From the NCBI RefSeq assembly GCF_001591645.1, contig NZ_BCVH01000001.1:868001-932000 (forward strand): 64,000 bases of DNA, written 5' to 3'. The stretch comes from Robertmurraya korlensis NBRC 107688 (GTDB lineage: Bacteria; Bacillota; Bacilli; Bacillales; Cytobacillaceae). Below the pieces are notes generated by a model. The model was given only the letters and a program-made list of their open reading frames with translations, ran no database searches and was not told the origin of the DNA. Made by a program: the position numbers and the translations under genes. Below, in pieces: positions 43,098 through 52,658 of this stretch. Position 1 is the first letter of the stretch. Every line of letters begins with the position of its first letter.

Positions 43098-45068
43098 ATG
43101 CTTAACAAAAAATTAACACATATACAATTTTATTTTGTAGCAATTATTCTTTTGTGGATTAAAACATATGGAGCATATCGATTTGAATTTAACTTGGATC
43201 TGGATAATGGAATTCAGAAGTTTTTGTTATTTATAAACCCAATTAGTTCAGCAATTCTATTTCTCGGACTTGCTTTATTGTTTAAGGGAAAAAGATCACT
43301 AAAGATGTTAGTGACCTTTAACTTCCTACTAACTTTCTTATTGTTTGCTAACATTGTCTACTACCGATTTTTCTCTGATTTCATAACGTTACCGACATTA
43401 ACTCAAACAGGTAACGCATCGGATCTTGGAGGAAGTATTCTAGCTTTACTTCGCCCAACGGATTCCTTGTATTTCTTTGATACATTGATTCTACTTACAT
43501 TGTTGCTAACTAAGCGAGTAACACCAATGGTTGGAAAGCTTAAAAGACGTCAACTTTCTCTAGTTTTTCTTACTGGTCTCGGTTTTTTTGCAGTAAACCT
43601 TGGCCTGGCAGAGACAGATCGTCCTCAGCTATTAACAAGAACATTTGACCGTAACTATATCGTTAAATATTTAGGTATGTATAACTTCACCATCTATGAC
43701 GCGATTCAAAGTACAGGGGTATCTGCACAACGCGCAATGGCCGACACCGACGATATTACCGAAGTGCAAAACTTCACAAGAGCGTTATACGCTGAACCAA
43801 ACCCAGAATTATTTGGTGTAGCCAAAGGGAAGAACGTTATTTATATTCACTTAGAGTCGGTTCAAAATTTCTTGATTGACTACAAACTAAACGGACAAGA
43901 AGTAACTCCGTTTATGAACTCATTAACGAGAGATGCAAATACGTTTTATTTTGATAATTTCTTCCATCAGACTGGACAAGGGAAAACGGCTGATGCTGAA
44001 TTTATGCTAGAAAACTCATTATATGGATTACCACAAGGCTCTGCTTTCTCTACAAGAGGACGTAACACGTACCAAGCAGCTCCTGCCATTCTTGGACAGC
44101 AAGGCTACACATCGGCAGTGTTCCATGGAAACAATCGTACATTCTGGAACCGCGATGAAATTTATAAACGACTCGGCTTCGATAAGTTTTATGATTTAAG
44201 CTATTACAATGCAAAGGAAGAGGATGTACTCAACTACGGTCTTAAAGATAAGCCGTTCTTCCAGGAATCGGTTTCATTGTTAGAAACAGTTCCGCAGCCG
44301 TTTTATGCTAAATTTATCACTTTATCAAATCACTTCCCATATCCTATGGATCAAGAGGAAGCCACAATTGAAAAGCATACAACAGGTGACACATCTGTAG
44401 ATAACTATTTCCAAACCGCACGTTATTTGGATGAAGCATTAAGTGAATTCTTTACGTACCTTAAGGAAAGTGGTTTATACGATAATTCAATGATCGTTAT
44501 GTATGGTGACCATTATGGCATTTCAGAAAACCATAATAAAGCCATGTCAATTGTTCTAGATAAAGAGGTTGAAGAATTCGAAAGTGCTCAACTTCAAAGA
44601 GTGCCACTTTTCATTCACATTCCAGGTGTAGAAGGTGACACGATGCATCAATATGGTGGTCAAATCGATTTAATGCCAACCGTTCTTCACTTACTTGGTG
44701 TAAGTACGAAGGAATATGTACAGCTTGGTACAGATTTATTTTCACCACAGCACGATGCTGTTGTACCATTCCGTAATGGAAACTTTATTAGTGAATCTGT
44801 CACTTACATTGATGGCAGACTCTACAATACAGCAACAGGTGAGCGCATCGAGGAAACCGAAGAAATCACTCGTATGAAGGAGCAAACGGAAGAAAAGCTC
44901 CGTACATCTGATGTTATTGTAAATAAAGACTTACTACGTTTCTACACACCAGATGGTTTTACTGCGATAAATCCTGCAGACTATGACTATACAAACAAGG
45001 CTGAAGAAGAAGAAACTGAAGACAGTACCGATGCCGAAGCACCAATAAAAGAAGAGATAAGCCAATAA
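43098..45068 (+). CDS. Lipoteichoic acid synthase family protein (LtaS-type sulfatase)
   Basis: A 656-residue polytopic membrane enzyme: five N-terminal transmembrane helices (to about residue 170), a linker, then an extracellular sulfatase-fold domain from about residue 240. E253 in IYIHLESVQNF and T297 in GQGKTADAEF correspond to the manganese ligand and catalytic threonine, with GDHYGISENHN near residue 472. It polymerises glycerol phosphate from phosphatidylglycerol. Bacilli have several paralogues (LtaS, YfnI, YqgS, YvgJ); which one is open. The acidic tail (EEEETEDSTDAEAP) is unusual. It is monocistronic. Confidence 0.93.
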   Translation: MLNKKLTHIQFYFVAIILLWIKTYGAYRFEFNLDLDNGIQKFLLFINPISSAILFLGLALLFKGKRSLKMLVTFNFLLTFLLFANIVYYRFFSDFITLPTLTQTGNASDLGGSILALLRPTDSLYFFDTLILLTLLLTKRVTPMVGKLKRRQLSLVFLTGLGFFAVNLGLAETDRPQLLTRTFDRNYIVKYLGMYNFTIYDAIQSTGVSAQRAMADTDDITEVQNFTRALYAEPNPELFGVAKGKNVIYIHLESVQNFLIDYKLNGQEVTPFMNSLTRDANTFYFDNFFHQTGQGKTADAEFMLENSLYGLPQGSAFSTRGRNTYQAAPAILGQQGYTSAVFHGNNRTFWNRDEIYKRLGFDKFYDLSYYNAKEEDVLNYGLKDKPFFQESVSLLETVPQPFYAKFITLSNHFPYPMDQEEATIEKHTTGDTSVDNYFQTARYLDEALSEFFTYLKESGLYDNSMIVMYGDHYGISENHNKAMSIVLDKEVEEFESAQLQRVPLFIHIPGVEGDTMHQYGGQIDLMPTVLHLLGVSTKEYVQLGTDLFSPQHDAVVPFRNGNFISESVTYIDGRLYNTATGERIEETEEITRMKEQTEEKLRTSDVIVNKDLLRFYTPDGFTAINPADYDYTNKAEEEETEDSTDAEAPIKEEISQ

Positions 45069-45069
45069 A

Positions 45070-45099
45070 AAACTGCAAGGAGCATTCTCCTTGCAGTTT
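45070..45099. terminator. Bidirectional terminator between convergent genes
   Basis: A 13-bp perfect stem (45070-45082 with 45087-45099, core CTGCAAGGAG/CTCCTTGCAG) is flanked by A- and T-runs, so it can stop transcription from both sides. Confidence 0.92.
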
Positions 45100-45561
45100 T
45101 TATTTACTAAATTTCCTAACCAAGCCTATAAAAAGCCGTGTCCCAATAAAGGTAATCATCTCAGAGAGTAAGGTATGAATCCATGTCCATTGTTTTTTAA
45201 ATTCAATCAGTTTTGTATTTTTCTCAAAGATTACCTCAAAAATGGTCATAGGTATACTAAATAGAAAGGCTTTTATCATAATTCCAGAGAGTTTCGAATT
45301 ATATGTCCATTGATTAAAAAAGACACAACTAATCGGAAATAGTAAATAGTCAAACAGAACATTAATCTGAAAATATTCGGGCAAAAATCGTTTTGGATAC
45401 GAGACTTTATTGTGTTTAATTAGGAGAGTATCCATAATACTCGAAAAAAATCCTTTTAATAAAAAGATAATAATCCAATCTTTTTTGTGTTTTCCTCTTA
45501 TAGTAAAAGGTATGAGAAATAATCCTAATATGAGAAATCCTTTTAATATCCTTTTCTCCAT
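45100..45561 (-). CDS. CBO0543-like integral membrane protein
   Basis: A 153-residue protein starting at ATG 45561, which follows GGGGGG; a 23-residue extension upstream lacks a site. Four or five hydrophobic helices separated by short basic loops (HKKDWIIIFLLKGFFSSIMD, LFDYLLFPISCVFFNQWTY, AFLFSIPMTIFEVIFEKN) resemble the CBO0543 family of small Bacilli and Clostridia membrane proteins. The role is unknown. The gene is AT-rich relative to its neighbours and ends in the bidirectional terminator. Confidence 0.65.
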   Translation of the reverse strand: MEKRILKGFLILGLFLIPFTIRGKHKKDWIIIFLLKGFFSSIMDTLLIKHNKVSYPKRFLPEYFQINVLFDYLLFPISCVFFNQWTYNSKLSGIMIKAFLFSIPMTIFEVIFEKNTKLIEFKKQWTWIHTLLSEMITFIGTRLFIGLVRKFSK

Positions 45562-45683
45562 AAAATCCCCCCATATATGTATATCATGATATATTTTGCT
45601 GTTTTCTATTACTTTTTCTATTATTTCCAAAATCGATTAAATAGCATGGCAATTAACCTAAAGAATAGTAACTAAATTCTTAC

Positions 45684-45719
45684 AAAACAAAAGATCAATC
45701 CATATTCTGGATTGATCTT
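45684..45719 (-). terminator. Terminator of glnS
   Basis: AAGATCAATCCA and TGGATTGATCTT form a perfect 12-bp stem around TATTC. On the minus strand a TTTTGTTTTGT run follows. Confidence 0.9.
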
Positions 45720-45725
45720 CTTTTT

Positions 45726-47378
45726 TTATAATTTGAAAGAGCTCTTTAAAGAAACGATTTGATTAAATACGATATGGGCAGGATTTGAGTCTTTTGGATC
45801 TACATTAAAGTATCCATGACGGAAAAATTGAAACTTGTCATGAGCTTTGATCTCAGCCATATTCGGTTCAATAAAACCTTTAATCTTTTCCAACGAACTT
45901 TCGTTCACATAATCAAGGAATGTTTTGTTTTCTGACTCTTCTTCATCTACCGTATTGTCTAAAATAAGAGGCTCATACAGTCGAAACTCTGCTGGAATCG
46001 CTTGTGATGCTTCAACCCAATGGAGGGTACCCTTAACCTTTCTGCCCGTAAAGCCAGTTCCACTCTTTGTCTCTGGGTCATACGTGCAATGAATTTCTAC
46101 CACATTACCGCTCTCATCTTTAATTACGTCTTCACATTTAATAAAGTAAGCGTGCTTGAGTCTTACTTCATTCCCAGGGAAGAGGCGGAAGTATTTATTA
46201 GGAGGATTCTCCATAAAGTCATCTTGCTCAATATAAATTTCTCTAGAGAACGGAATTTGTCTTATGCCCATTTCAGGATTCTCAGGATTTATCTCAGCAT
46301 CAAGCATTTCTACTTGTCCTTCAGGATAATTCTTAATTACTACCTTTAATGGTCGAAGTACCCCCATCGTTCTTGGTGCTTTAAGTTTTAAGTCTTCACG
46401 AACAAAATGCTCAAGCATAGCAGAATCAACCACACCTGACCCTTTTGAAATTCCTGTTTCTTTTACAAATTCACGGATGGCTTCAGGGGTATAGCCTTTT
46501 CTTCGTAAACCAGAAATCGTCGGCATGCGAGGATCGTCCCATCCATCCACAAAGCCTTCATCGACAAGCTGTTTTAGTTTTCTCTTACTCATAACAGTAT
46601 TCGTAAGCCCTAGGCGGCCGAACTCGATTTGTTGAGGCTTGCTTGCCATTTCACATTGCTCAACAACCCAGTTATAAAGAGGGCGTTGATCCTCAAATTC
46701 AGTTGTACATAATGAGTGAGTAACACCCTCAATCGCATCCTCTAACGGATGTGCGAAAGCGTACATTGGGTAGATACACCATTTGTCACCTGTATTATGA
46801 TGATGTGCATGAGATACACGATAAATGACTGGATCACGAAGGTTAATGTTAGGTGAGCCCATGTCGATTTTTGCACGAAGTACTTTCTGACCGTTCTCAA
46901 ACTCTCCACCACGCATGCGAGCAAAAAGGTCAAGGTTTTCTTCAATCGAACGGTTTCTAAATGGGCTTTCTTTCCCGGGCTCTGTAAGCGTACCACGATA
47001 TTCGCGAATTTCATCTGCCGTTAAATCGTCTACGTAAGCAAGACCTTTATTAATTAATAAAACGGCTCTGTCATACATTTCATCGAAATAGTCAGAGGCA
47101 AACCGCAGCTCTTCCCATTCAAACCCAAGCCACTTTACATCTTCCTTAATAGAATCAACGTATTCTTGATCCTCTTTCAATGGATTTGTATCGTCAAAGC
47201 GTAGGTTTGTACGTCCGTTAAAATCGTCTGCTAAACCAAAGTTAATCACAATCGATTTTGCATGACCAATATGTAAGTATCCGTTTGGTTCAGGAGGGAA
47301 GCGGGTAATAATCTCTTTATGTTTCCCCGAATCCAGATCCTCCTTAATAATTGTCTTAATAAAATTTGAAGTTTCCAA
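45726..47378 (-). CDS. glnS: Glutaminyl-tRNA synthetase
   Basis: A 550-residue class I synthetase. The HIGH motif is seen in [16 protein letters not shown] near residue 26, the KMSKS-like motif as VMSKRKL near residue 265, and the C-terminal anticodon-binding beta barrels cover about 340-550. The fuller N-terminal part ([15 protein letters not shown]) favours GlnRS over a glutamate enzyme. It charges tRNA-Gln directly with glutamine. Most bacilli lack it and make Gln-tRNA by GatCAB; its presence is unusual. No T-box leader is seen upstream. It is a single-gene unit. Confidence 0.95.
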   Translation of the reverse strand: METSNFIKTIIKEDLDSGKHKEIITRFPPEPNGYLHIGHAKSIVINFGLADDFNGRTNLRFDDTNPLKEDQEYVDSIKEDVKWLGFEWEELRFASDYFDEMYDRAVLLINKGLAYVDDLTADEIREYRGTLTEPGKESPFRNRSIEENLDLFARMRGGEFENGQKVLRAKIDMGSPNINLRDPVIYRVSHAHHHNTGDKWCIYPMYAFAHPLEDAIEGVTHSLCTTEFEDQRPLYNWVVEQCEMASKPQQIEFGRLGLTNTVMSKRKLKQLVDEGFVDGWDDPRMPTISGLRRKGYTPEAIREFVKETGISKGSGVVDSAMLEHFVREDLKLKAPRTMGVLRPLKVVIKNYPEGQVEMLDAEINPENPEMGIRQIPFSREIYIEQDDFMENPPNKYFRLFPGNEVRLKHAYFIKCEDVIKDESGNVVEIHCTYDPETKSGTGFTGRKVKGTLHWVEASQAIPAEFRLYEPLILDNTVDEEESENKTFLDYVNESSLEKIKGFIEPNMAEIKAHDKFQFFRHGYFNVDPKDSNPAHIVFNQIVSLKSSFKL

Positions 47379-47607
47379 CCAGAATCAGCCTTTCTATGTA
47401 ACTGTTTTAAATATCTATTGTCTTCCATTATAATATATCAGCAACATAATTAAAAACCCTTATTATTTGCGATTTCTCAATAAAGTCAAGACTTGTTTTC
47501 AGATTATTTTATTAATCATTAGCATGAAACACATTTTTATACATGAAACCGTTTTTATTGGTAACATTGCCCAAAAACAAAAAACTTTTCCAATAAAAAT
47601 TTATGTC

Positions 47608-47680
47608 TGTAACATTCCCGTAATATTTCGATCACAAACAGAATAGAGCATTGAAATCCAATGTGTAACATTCCTGAAAT
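47608..47680 (+). promoter_or_regulatory. Two WalR-like boxes before the LysM endopeptidase gene
   Basis: TGTAAC-ATTCC-CGTAAT at 47608-47624 and TGTAAC-ATTCC-TGAAAT at 47664-47680 each match the WalR consensus TGTWAH-N5-TGTWAH with one mismatch. A weaker GTAACATT copy lies at 47561-47568. TATAAT at 47728-47733 is a likely -10, with no good -35. The whole gap 47379-47821 holds no other gene. Confidence 0.5.
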
Positions 47681-47821
47681 ATAAAATGTACTATTTGCCA
47701 GTATATACTAACTTCCCCATACTTGTTTATAATTAACTTTCTCTCCAATGATTAGTTATACCTTTCTAGTAAAATACCAACTATCATAAAGGTATCAACA
47801 AGAGCTAACAGGAGGGAACAC

Positions 47822-48595
47822 ATGAAAAAACAACTATTAACAGCAGCGGTTACAGCAGGGTTACTTTTCACATCCTTCAATAGTACGGCGAGCGCACATG
47901 AAAAAACACATAAAGTTTCTTCTGGTGATACTCTCTATCGAATTGCATTAAACAATCAACTATCAGTCTCACAAATTATGGAGTGGAACAAACTTTCTTC
48001 TTCAAGCATATATGTTGGACAAACATTAAGTTTACTTGCACCACATTCTCACGAAACAGCTACTACTTCTTCTACTTACACAGTAAAATCTGGTGATACA
48101 CTATGGGGAATTTCATCAAGAAATGGGATGACTGTTGATCAGTTAAAAGCTTTAAACAATTTAACAACAAACACATTGTATGTTGGACAAGTATTGGAAT
48201 TATCTGGATCAGCACCAACTCCAACAACGACTTCAACAACAATTAATGCACTAATTGCTGAATCAAAAAAGTATATCGGTGTTCCTTATGTATGGGGTGG
48301 AAGTACACCATCTGGCTTTGACTGCAGCGGTTACTTAAATTATGTTTTTGCAAAAGTAGGAGTTTCTATTCCTCGTACTGTCGAAACCATTTGGGGAGCT
48401 ACAAAGTCCGTTTCTGCACCACGAGTAGGTGACCTAGTATTCTTTACAACATATAAAGCTGGTCCATCACACGCAGGTATATATCTTGGGAATAACCAGT
48501 TTATCCATGCTAGTTCTTCTCTAGGCGTAACGATTTCAGATATGAACAATACGTACTGGAAAGCACGTTATTTAGGAGCTCGTACAACCTTTTAA
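47822..48595 (+). CDS. Secreted peptidoglycan endopeptidase with two LysM domains and NlpC/P60 domain
   Basis: A 257-residue protein with signal peptide (residues 1-25, ending STASA). Two LysM repeats follow at about 29-73 and 85-128 (YxVxSGDTLxxI pattern), then a Thr/Pro linker and an NlpC/P60 catalytic domain with C168 in FDCSGY, H217 in GPSHAGIY and H229 in FIHASS. It would cleave D-gamma-glutamyl-meso-diaminopimelate bonds in the cell wall, like LytE or CwlS, and so take part in growth or cell separation. AGGAGGG precedes the ATG. WalR-like boxes lie upstream. Confidence 0.94.
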   Translation: MKKQLLTAAVTAGLLFTSFNSTASAHEKTHKVSSGDTLYRIALNNQLSVSQIMEWNKLSSSSIYVGQTLSLLAPHSHETATTSSTYTVKSGDTLWGISSRNGMTVDQLKALNNLTTNTLYVGQVLELSGSAPTPTTTSTTINALIAESKKYIGVPYVWGGSTPSGFDCSGYLNYVFAKVGVSIPRTVETIWGATKSVSAPRVGDLVFFTTYKAGPSHAGIYLGNNQFIHASSSLGVTISDMNNTYWKARYLGARTTF

Positions 48596-48612
48596 TGTAC
48601 GAGAAACAGAAG

Positions 48613-48663
48613 AACCTGTTCACACGGTTAATGACGATCATAACTGGGTGAACAGGTTTTTTA
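48613..48663 (+). terminator. Terminator after the LysM endopeptidase gene
   Basis: AACCTGTTCAC and GTGAACAGGTT pair perfectly across a 24-base loop that itself contains an imperfect stem, followed by TTTTT. Confidence 0.85.
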
Positions 48664-48666
48664 TAT

Positions 48667-48840
48667 TTAGTCGTTTCCTATTGCATCGACTTCCTGCTTA
48701 AGGTTTGTTCCAAAGCGATTAGAAACTCGTAAGTCATGACCTTCATCTTCTGAGGCCACATGAATAATATCTTCAACTGCACCACGCTTGCTTGCTCGTC
48801 TGTTTTCCGATTCACTACTTGTCATATCTTCATTTTTCAA
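48667..48840 (-). CDS. Small hydrophilic protein, unknown function
   Basis: A 57-residue, strongly charged protein (SESENRRASKRGAVEDIIHV, then SEDEGHDLRVSNRFGTN). TTG 48840 is used because GAGGTG lies five bases before it; GTG 48849 would add three residues but overlaps that site. No signal, membrane segment or known domain is seen; it may be intrinsically disordered. The family is not recognised. Composition would allow a spore or stress-related small protein, but nothing in the sequence proves it. Confidence 0.6.
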   Translation of the reverse strand: MKNEDMTSSESENRRASKRGAVEDIIHVASEDEGHDLRVSNRFGTNLKQEVDAIGND

Positions 48841-48910
48841 ATGACTCACCTCAAAGGATAGTATGTTCCATCAAAAAACATCTATTCTCTTTAAAGGGTG
48901 AGCATACAAC

Positions 48911-49963
48911 TTATAATTGTACCATTTTAGACTGAATGTAATGAAACAAAAGCTTTCCTGTATTTTCAATGGAAGATTCATGAGTTCGCTCAAATGCATG
49001 AGAAGAATCGATTCCAGGTCCAATTAATCCATGAACGATATCGTTTCCTGATCGAATCGCAGCAGAAGCGTCTGATCCATAATATGGGTAAATATCAAGC
49101 TTATACTCAATATTATTTTCTTCAGCTAATTGAACCAAATGTTTTCGAAGCTCATAATGATACGGACCACTCGCATCCTTGACACAAATCGAAACCGTAT
49201 ATTCATCGGTTGATTGCCCATCACCCATTGCACCCATATCTACAGCTAAATACTCAACGGTTTCAGGAGTGATATTGGAGTTTCCACCATAACCGATTTC
49301 CTCGTTGTTAGAAATAAGGAAATGGGTAGTATACGGAAGTTCAATGGAAGCTTCCTTAATCGTTTTTATTAATTGAAGTAAGATTGCTACACTTGCCTTG
49401 TCATCGAGGTGGCGTGACTTAATATATCCACTCTCTGTTCGTTCCACTCGAGGGTCAAAGGATACAAAATCTCCAACCTCAATCCCAAGTTTCCTAACAT
49501 CGTCACTATTTTTCACCACTTCATCAATTCTAACTTCCATATTTTCTTGGTTTCTTTCCGCTTTGCCCGCATCCTTATATACATGAACAGACGTTTGACG
49601 CATCAAAATAGTTCCCGTAAACTTCTTTCCACTACTAGTTTCTATTTGGCAATACTCGCCCTCAATGGAGTTGTATTGAAAGCCGCCGATTAAATCAATC
49701 TTCAGGCGACCGTTTGACTTTACTTCCTTCACCATTGCCCCCAATGTATCAACATGGGCAGTCAGCATTCGATGATGGCTATCAAGTTGCCCTTTAATGG
49801 TAGCAAGTAAACCACCTTTGCGGTTTCTTCTTGTTTCAACTCCTATTTCCTCTAAAAACGTTTCAACAAACGTAATCACTTCATTCGTGTTTCCTGAAGG
49901 ACTCGGTATAGAGACCAACTCCGTTAATAAATCTAATGTTTCATTTAAATCTATGTAGGTCAT
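48911..49963 (-). CDS. M42-family aminopeptidase
   Basis: A 350-residue metallopeptidase of the FrvX/PepA-glutamyl aminopeptidase type. Visible motifs are LTAHVDTLGAMVK (first metal ligands), SRHLDDKASVAILLQL, NNEEIGYGGNSN (catalytic glutamates), AVDMGAMGDG and a late SSHAFERTH with a histidine ligand. Members are large TET-type complexes that remove N-terminal residues from peptides in the cytosol. It overlaps no neighbour and is transcribed divergently from the sensor kinase gene. Confidence 0.92.
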   Translation of the reverse strand: MTYIDLNETLDLLTELVSIPSPSGNTNEVITFVETFLEEIGVETRRNRKGGLLATIKGQLDSHHRMLTAHVDTLGAMVKEVKSNGRLKIDLIGGFQYNSIEGEYCQIETSSGKKFTGTILMRQTSVHVYKDAGKAERNQENMEVRIDEVVKNSDDVRKLGIEVGDFVSFDPRVERTESGYIKSRHLDDKASVAILLQLIKTIKEASIELPYTTHFLISNNEEIGYGGNSNITPETVEYLAVDMGAMGDGQSTDEYTVSICVKDASGPYHYELRKHLVQLAEENNIEYKLDIYPYYGSDASAAIRSGNDIVHGLIGPGIDSSHAFERTHESSIENTGKLLFHYIQSKMVQL

Positions 49964-50084
49964 GCATAATTCCTCCTTTTCCCTTAAATAGTAGCATTGG
50001 TCCTAGAAAAAATACAGCATCGAGTTTTATAAAAGGATATTTTTGGATATAGATGGAAAACGAGTAATGAAAAGGAGAGAATAG

Positions 50085-51476
50085 ATGTTTAGGGATATTT
50101 TTCACCAATCCGGTTTACCCCAGGTCATTATTGAGCCTGATTTAACATATCTAGAAATGAATCATGCCTTTTGCGAATTTCTTGGTTACACAAAAGAAGA
50201 GTATGAAACTTTGACAATTGAAAGTGTTTCCCATCCAGATGATTTTCTATTGGATTATAGACAATTTCAGAGATTAGTGAAAGGGAGCATAACGGAATAT
50301 GAAATGGTAAAGCGTTACATACATAAAAATGGCTCTATTAAAACGGGGCGATTAAAAGTATCTAGAATACGTGACCGTGCTACCCAACGTGTATTATATT
50401 TAGGTCAGGTTTACGATTTAACTGAATTCACTAAGATTTATGAGGGATTAAGACAAAGTGAACAAAAATATCGGCTTCTTGCCGAAAACAGTTCTGATAT
50501 CATTTGTCTGCACGACTCTTTTGGCCACTTTCTCTATATTAGTCCATCCATCAAAGCAGAGCTTGGTTACGACCCTGAAGAGCTAATTGGATGCTATTCA
50601 CCTCACCTGATCCATCCTGAAGACCAAGATGTAGTTACTTTTAAGGAGCAAACGATTACTTTTCGAGCTAAAAGAAAAAACGGTTCTTATATTTGGATGG
50701 AAACAACCATCAAAAGAGTGATCAATGATGAAACATGTGCATGTAGTCAATTTATTACAGTTTCTCGAAATATACAAAAGCGGAAGGAAACCGATGAACT
50801 CCTGACTAAATCAGAAAAGTTAGCTATTGTTGGGCAAATGGCTGCTGCAGTTGCTCATGAAATTCGTAACCCTTTAACACCCATTAAAGGGTTTATACAG
50901 TTACTAAACTCAGGCATGGAGGTTTCTTCTCAATACTCATCGATCGTATTAAATGAAATTAATCGAATAGAATCAATCCTATCTGAATTTCTGACTCTTG
51001 CAAAGCCAACGGAAAGAAAGATGGAAGCAATTTGCGTAGATGAGCTACTAGAACAAGTGATTCAAATCTTTTCACCACAGGCTTTCTTAGCAAACAAGGA
51101 AATCATTTTCCAAAAAAGTGGCCGTTCGAATAGAAAGATTAAAGGTGATAGCAACTCCCTAAAGCAAGTATTCTACAACGTTTTTCAAAACGCATTGGAC
51201 GCGATAGAGGAAAAAGGAAGGATCATGGTGACCCTTGAAGAAGGGGGAGAGGTCCTTTGTGTCCGTGTCATTGACAACGGATGTGGAATACCTGAAGAAC
51301 GTATCAAACTGATTGGAGAACCCTTTTACTCTACAAAGGAAAAAGGTACAGGCTTAGGTTTAATGACTAGCTACAATATAATAGAAAATCATGATGGTAC
51401 CATTAGCTTCGAAAGTAAGGAAGGAAAGGGAACAACGGTTACGATTTCGTTTCCATATGTTGAAAAAGAGGCGTAA
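50085..51476 (+). CDS. Soluble PAS-PAS sensor histidine kinase (KinA/KinE-like)
   Basis: A 463-residue kinase without membrane segments. Two PAS domains occupy about 8-115 and 125-235; HisKA has H258 in AAAVAHEIRNPLTPIKGFIQLL; the ATPase has NALDAIEEKG, DNGCGIPEERI and KGTGLGL. This layout is that of sporulation phosphorelay kinases, which phosphorylate Spo0F, and no response regulator is adjacent, consistent with an orphan phosphorelay kinase. The partner is inference. AAAGGAGAG precedes the ATG, and a terminator shared with the convergent YitT-like gene follows. Confidence 0.9.
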   Translation: MFRDIFHQSGLPQVIIEPDLTYLEMNHAFCEFLGYTKEEYETLTIESVSHPDDFLLDYRQFQRLVKGSITEYEMVKRYIHKNGSIKTGRLKVSRIRDRATQRVLYLGQVYDLTEFTKIYEGLRQSEQKYRLLAENSSDIICLHDSFGHFLYISPSIKAELGYDPEELIGCYSPHLIHPEDQDVVTFKEQTITFRAKRKNGSYIWMETTIKRVINDETCACSQFITVSRNIQKRKETDELLTKSEKLAIVGQMAAAVAHEIRNPLTPIKGFIQLLNSGMEVSSQYSSIVLNEINRIESILSEFLTLAKPTERKMEAICVDELLEQVIQIFSPQAFLANKEIIFQKSGRSNRKIKGDSNSLKQVFYNVFQNALDAIEEKGRIMVTLEEGGEVLCVRVIDNGCGIPEERIKLIGEPFYSTKEKGTGLGLMTSYNIIENHDGTISFESKEGKGTTVTISFPYVEKEA

Positions 51477-51483
51477 CCTAAAA

Positions 51484-51520
51484 AATGAGAGCTCATCAAC
51501 TGTGAGCTCTCATTTTTTTA
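51484..51520. terminator. Bidirectional terminator between kinase and YczE/YitT-like gene
   Basis: AATGAGAGCTCA and TGAGCTCTCATT form a perfect 12-bp stem, with an A-run before and a T-run after. The last codons of the minus-strand gene fall in the stem. Confidence 0.9.
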
Positions 51521-52107
51521 TGATATAGCTTTTCAAAATAGGGGTGCAAATGCTGGACTACATATCCTAATGTTAACGTTACAACAATCGTCCCGACTCC
51601 AATTTCGCCTCTGAAGAGAAGCGCAAGGATAAATGCCGATCCTTCTGCGATTACTCGGGCCACTCCAAACGAAAGACCAAAGCGATCGTGGATGGCAACC
51701 ATTAAAACATCCATAGGACTTGAAGGAAGCTTGGCTTGAAGATAAATAGATATTCCTAGTCCTAAAATAATTATTCCGCATATAAGGGATATGACTTGTA
51801 ACGGAAGTGATTCAGGGTGATAGTGGTTAAATAAGACAAAAAACCAGAAATCGATTAATAAGCCAATGGTTAAAATCGTCAGACCTGCTAAGTATTCTGG
51901 CCTCTTTTTTTGCAGAATGGAATTGATAATAATAAGGATAATACCATTAATTAATACACAGGTCCCCATGCTAAGACCAAAAACACGTGCCTCTCCAATC
52001 GCCAATGCATCCCAAGCACCTGCGCCTAAACCTGCTTGAATAATTAAGCACACACCAAACGTGAGAATAATGATCCCACATAGGAAAAATACAATTCTGT
52101 TTTTCAT
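51496..52107 (-). CDS. YczE/YitT-family membrane protein
   Basis: A 203-residue protein with about five hydrophobic helices. The opening FFLCGIIILTFGVCLIIQAGLGAGAWDALAIG and the later LGISIYLQAKLPSSPMDVLMVAIHDRFG are an internal duplication with the same G-A-G(A/S)-x-D pattern, typical of the COG2364 YczE group. Some members affect membrane proteins or antibiotic production; the substrate, if any, is unknown. It converges on the sensor kinase. AAAGGAGC is the ribosome binding site. Confidence 0.85.
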   Translation of the reverse strand: MKNRIVFFLCGIIILTFGVCLIIQAGLGAGAWDALAIGEARVFGLSMGTCVLINGIILIIINSILQKKRPEYLAGLTILTIGLLIDFWFFVLFNHYHPESLPLQVISLICGIIILGLGISIYLQAKLPSSPMDVLMVAIHDRFGLSFGVARVIAEGSAFILALLFRGEIGVGTIVVTLTLGYVVQHLHPYFEKLYHKKMRAHS

Positions 52108-52272
52108 AAGATGCTCCTTTTTTTACTAGTACATATATTGTTTCCAGTCCTGTTTTGAACATACAACCTGCCAATTGTACTATTAAAGAACTTGTTTGTC
52201 ATGTATAGAATTTCCCTACACATGTATTATAGAGTATAGTAGAACAAAACCCTGTAAATGGAGGAACTTGCT

Positions 52273-52509
52273 ATGGAGAATAACTGTAACATAAATCATC
52301 CCCTTGATGATGTCCGTAACAAATACGAATTCCAAAAAGAATATTTACCAACAGAAATGAATGCGTCTTTTGAATCATTTTTTAATCATGAACATACTCA
52401 GGATATTTTAAATGATGTGTTTCACCTTTTAAAAAAATACGACCTTGCCACAGAAGAGGAAAGAGAACATAGAAATAAGCGTTTATACATGGTTTTACAT
52501 AATTTATAA
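52273..52509 (+). CDS. Hypothetical protein
   Basis: A 78-residue acidic, helical protein. ATG 52273 follows GGAGG; ATG 52258 lies inside that site and is rejected. The second half (ILNDVFHLLKKYDLATEEEREHRNKRLYMVLHNL) is one long amphipathic helix pair. No known family is recognised. It has its own terminator directly after the stop, so it is a single-gene unit. Confidence 0.75.
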   Translation: MENNCNINHPLDDVRNKYEFQKEYLPTEMNASFESFFNHEHTQDILNDVFHLLKKYDLATEEEREHRNKRLYMVLHNL

Positions 52510-52510
52510 A

Positions 52511-52546
52511 AAAGAAAAGCGGACACGGTGTTCGCTTTTCTTTTTG
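52511..52546 (+). terminator. Rho-independent terminator
   Basis: AGAAAAGCGGACAC and GTGTTCGCTTTTCT pair across GG with a near-perfect 14-bp stem, followed by TTTT. Confidence 0.88.
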
Positions 52547-52658
52547 TAACGAGACAAACCTGTGGAATCGTCCATTTAAATAGAAATAAATTGAAAATTC
52601 TAAAAATCAAAAAGAGAAGATATAATAAATACAATGTTAAAGAATTAGGGGTGTAGTT

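Noticed and set aside
47379-47560. T-box leader ahead of glnS
   Set aside because: No T-box core (TGGNACCGCG-like) or specifier arm is seen on the minus strand upstream of the start codon.
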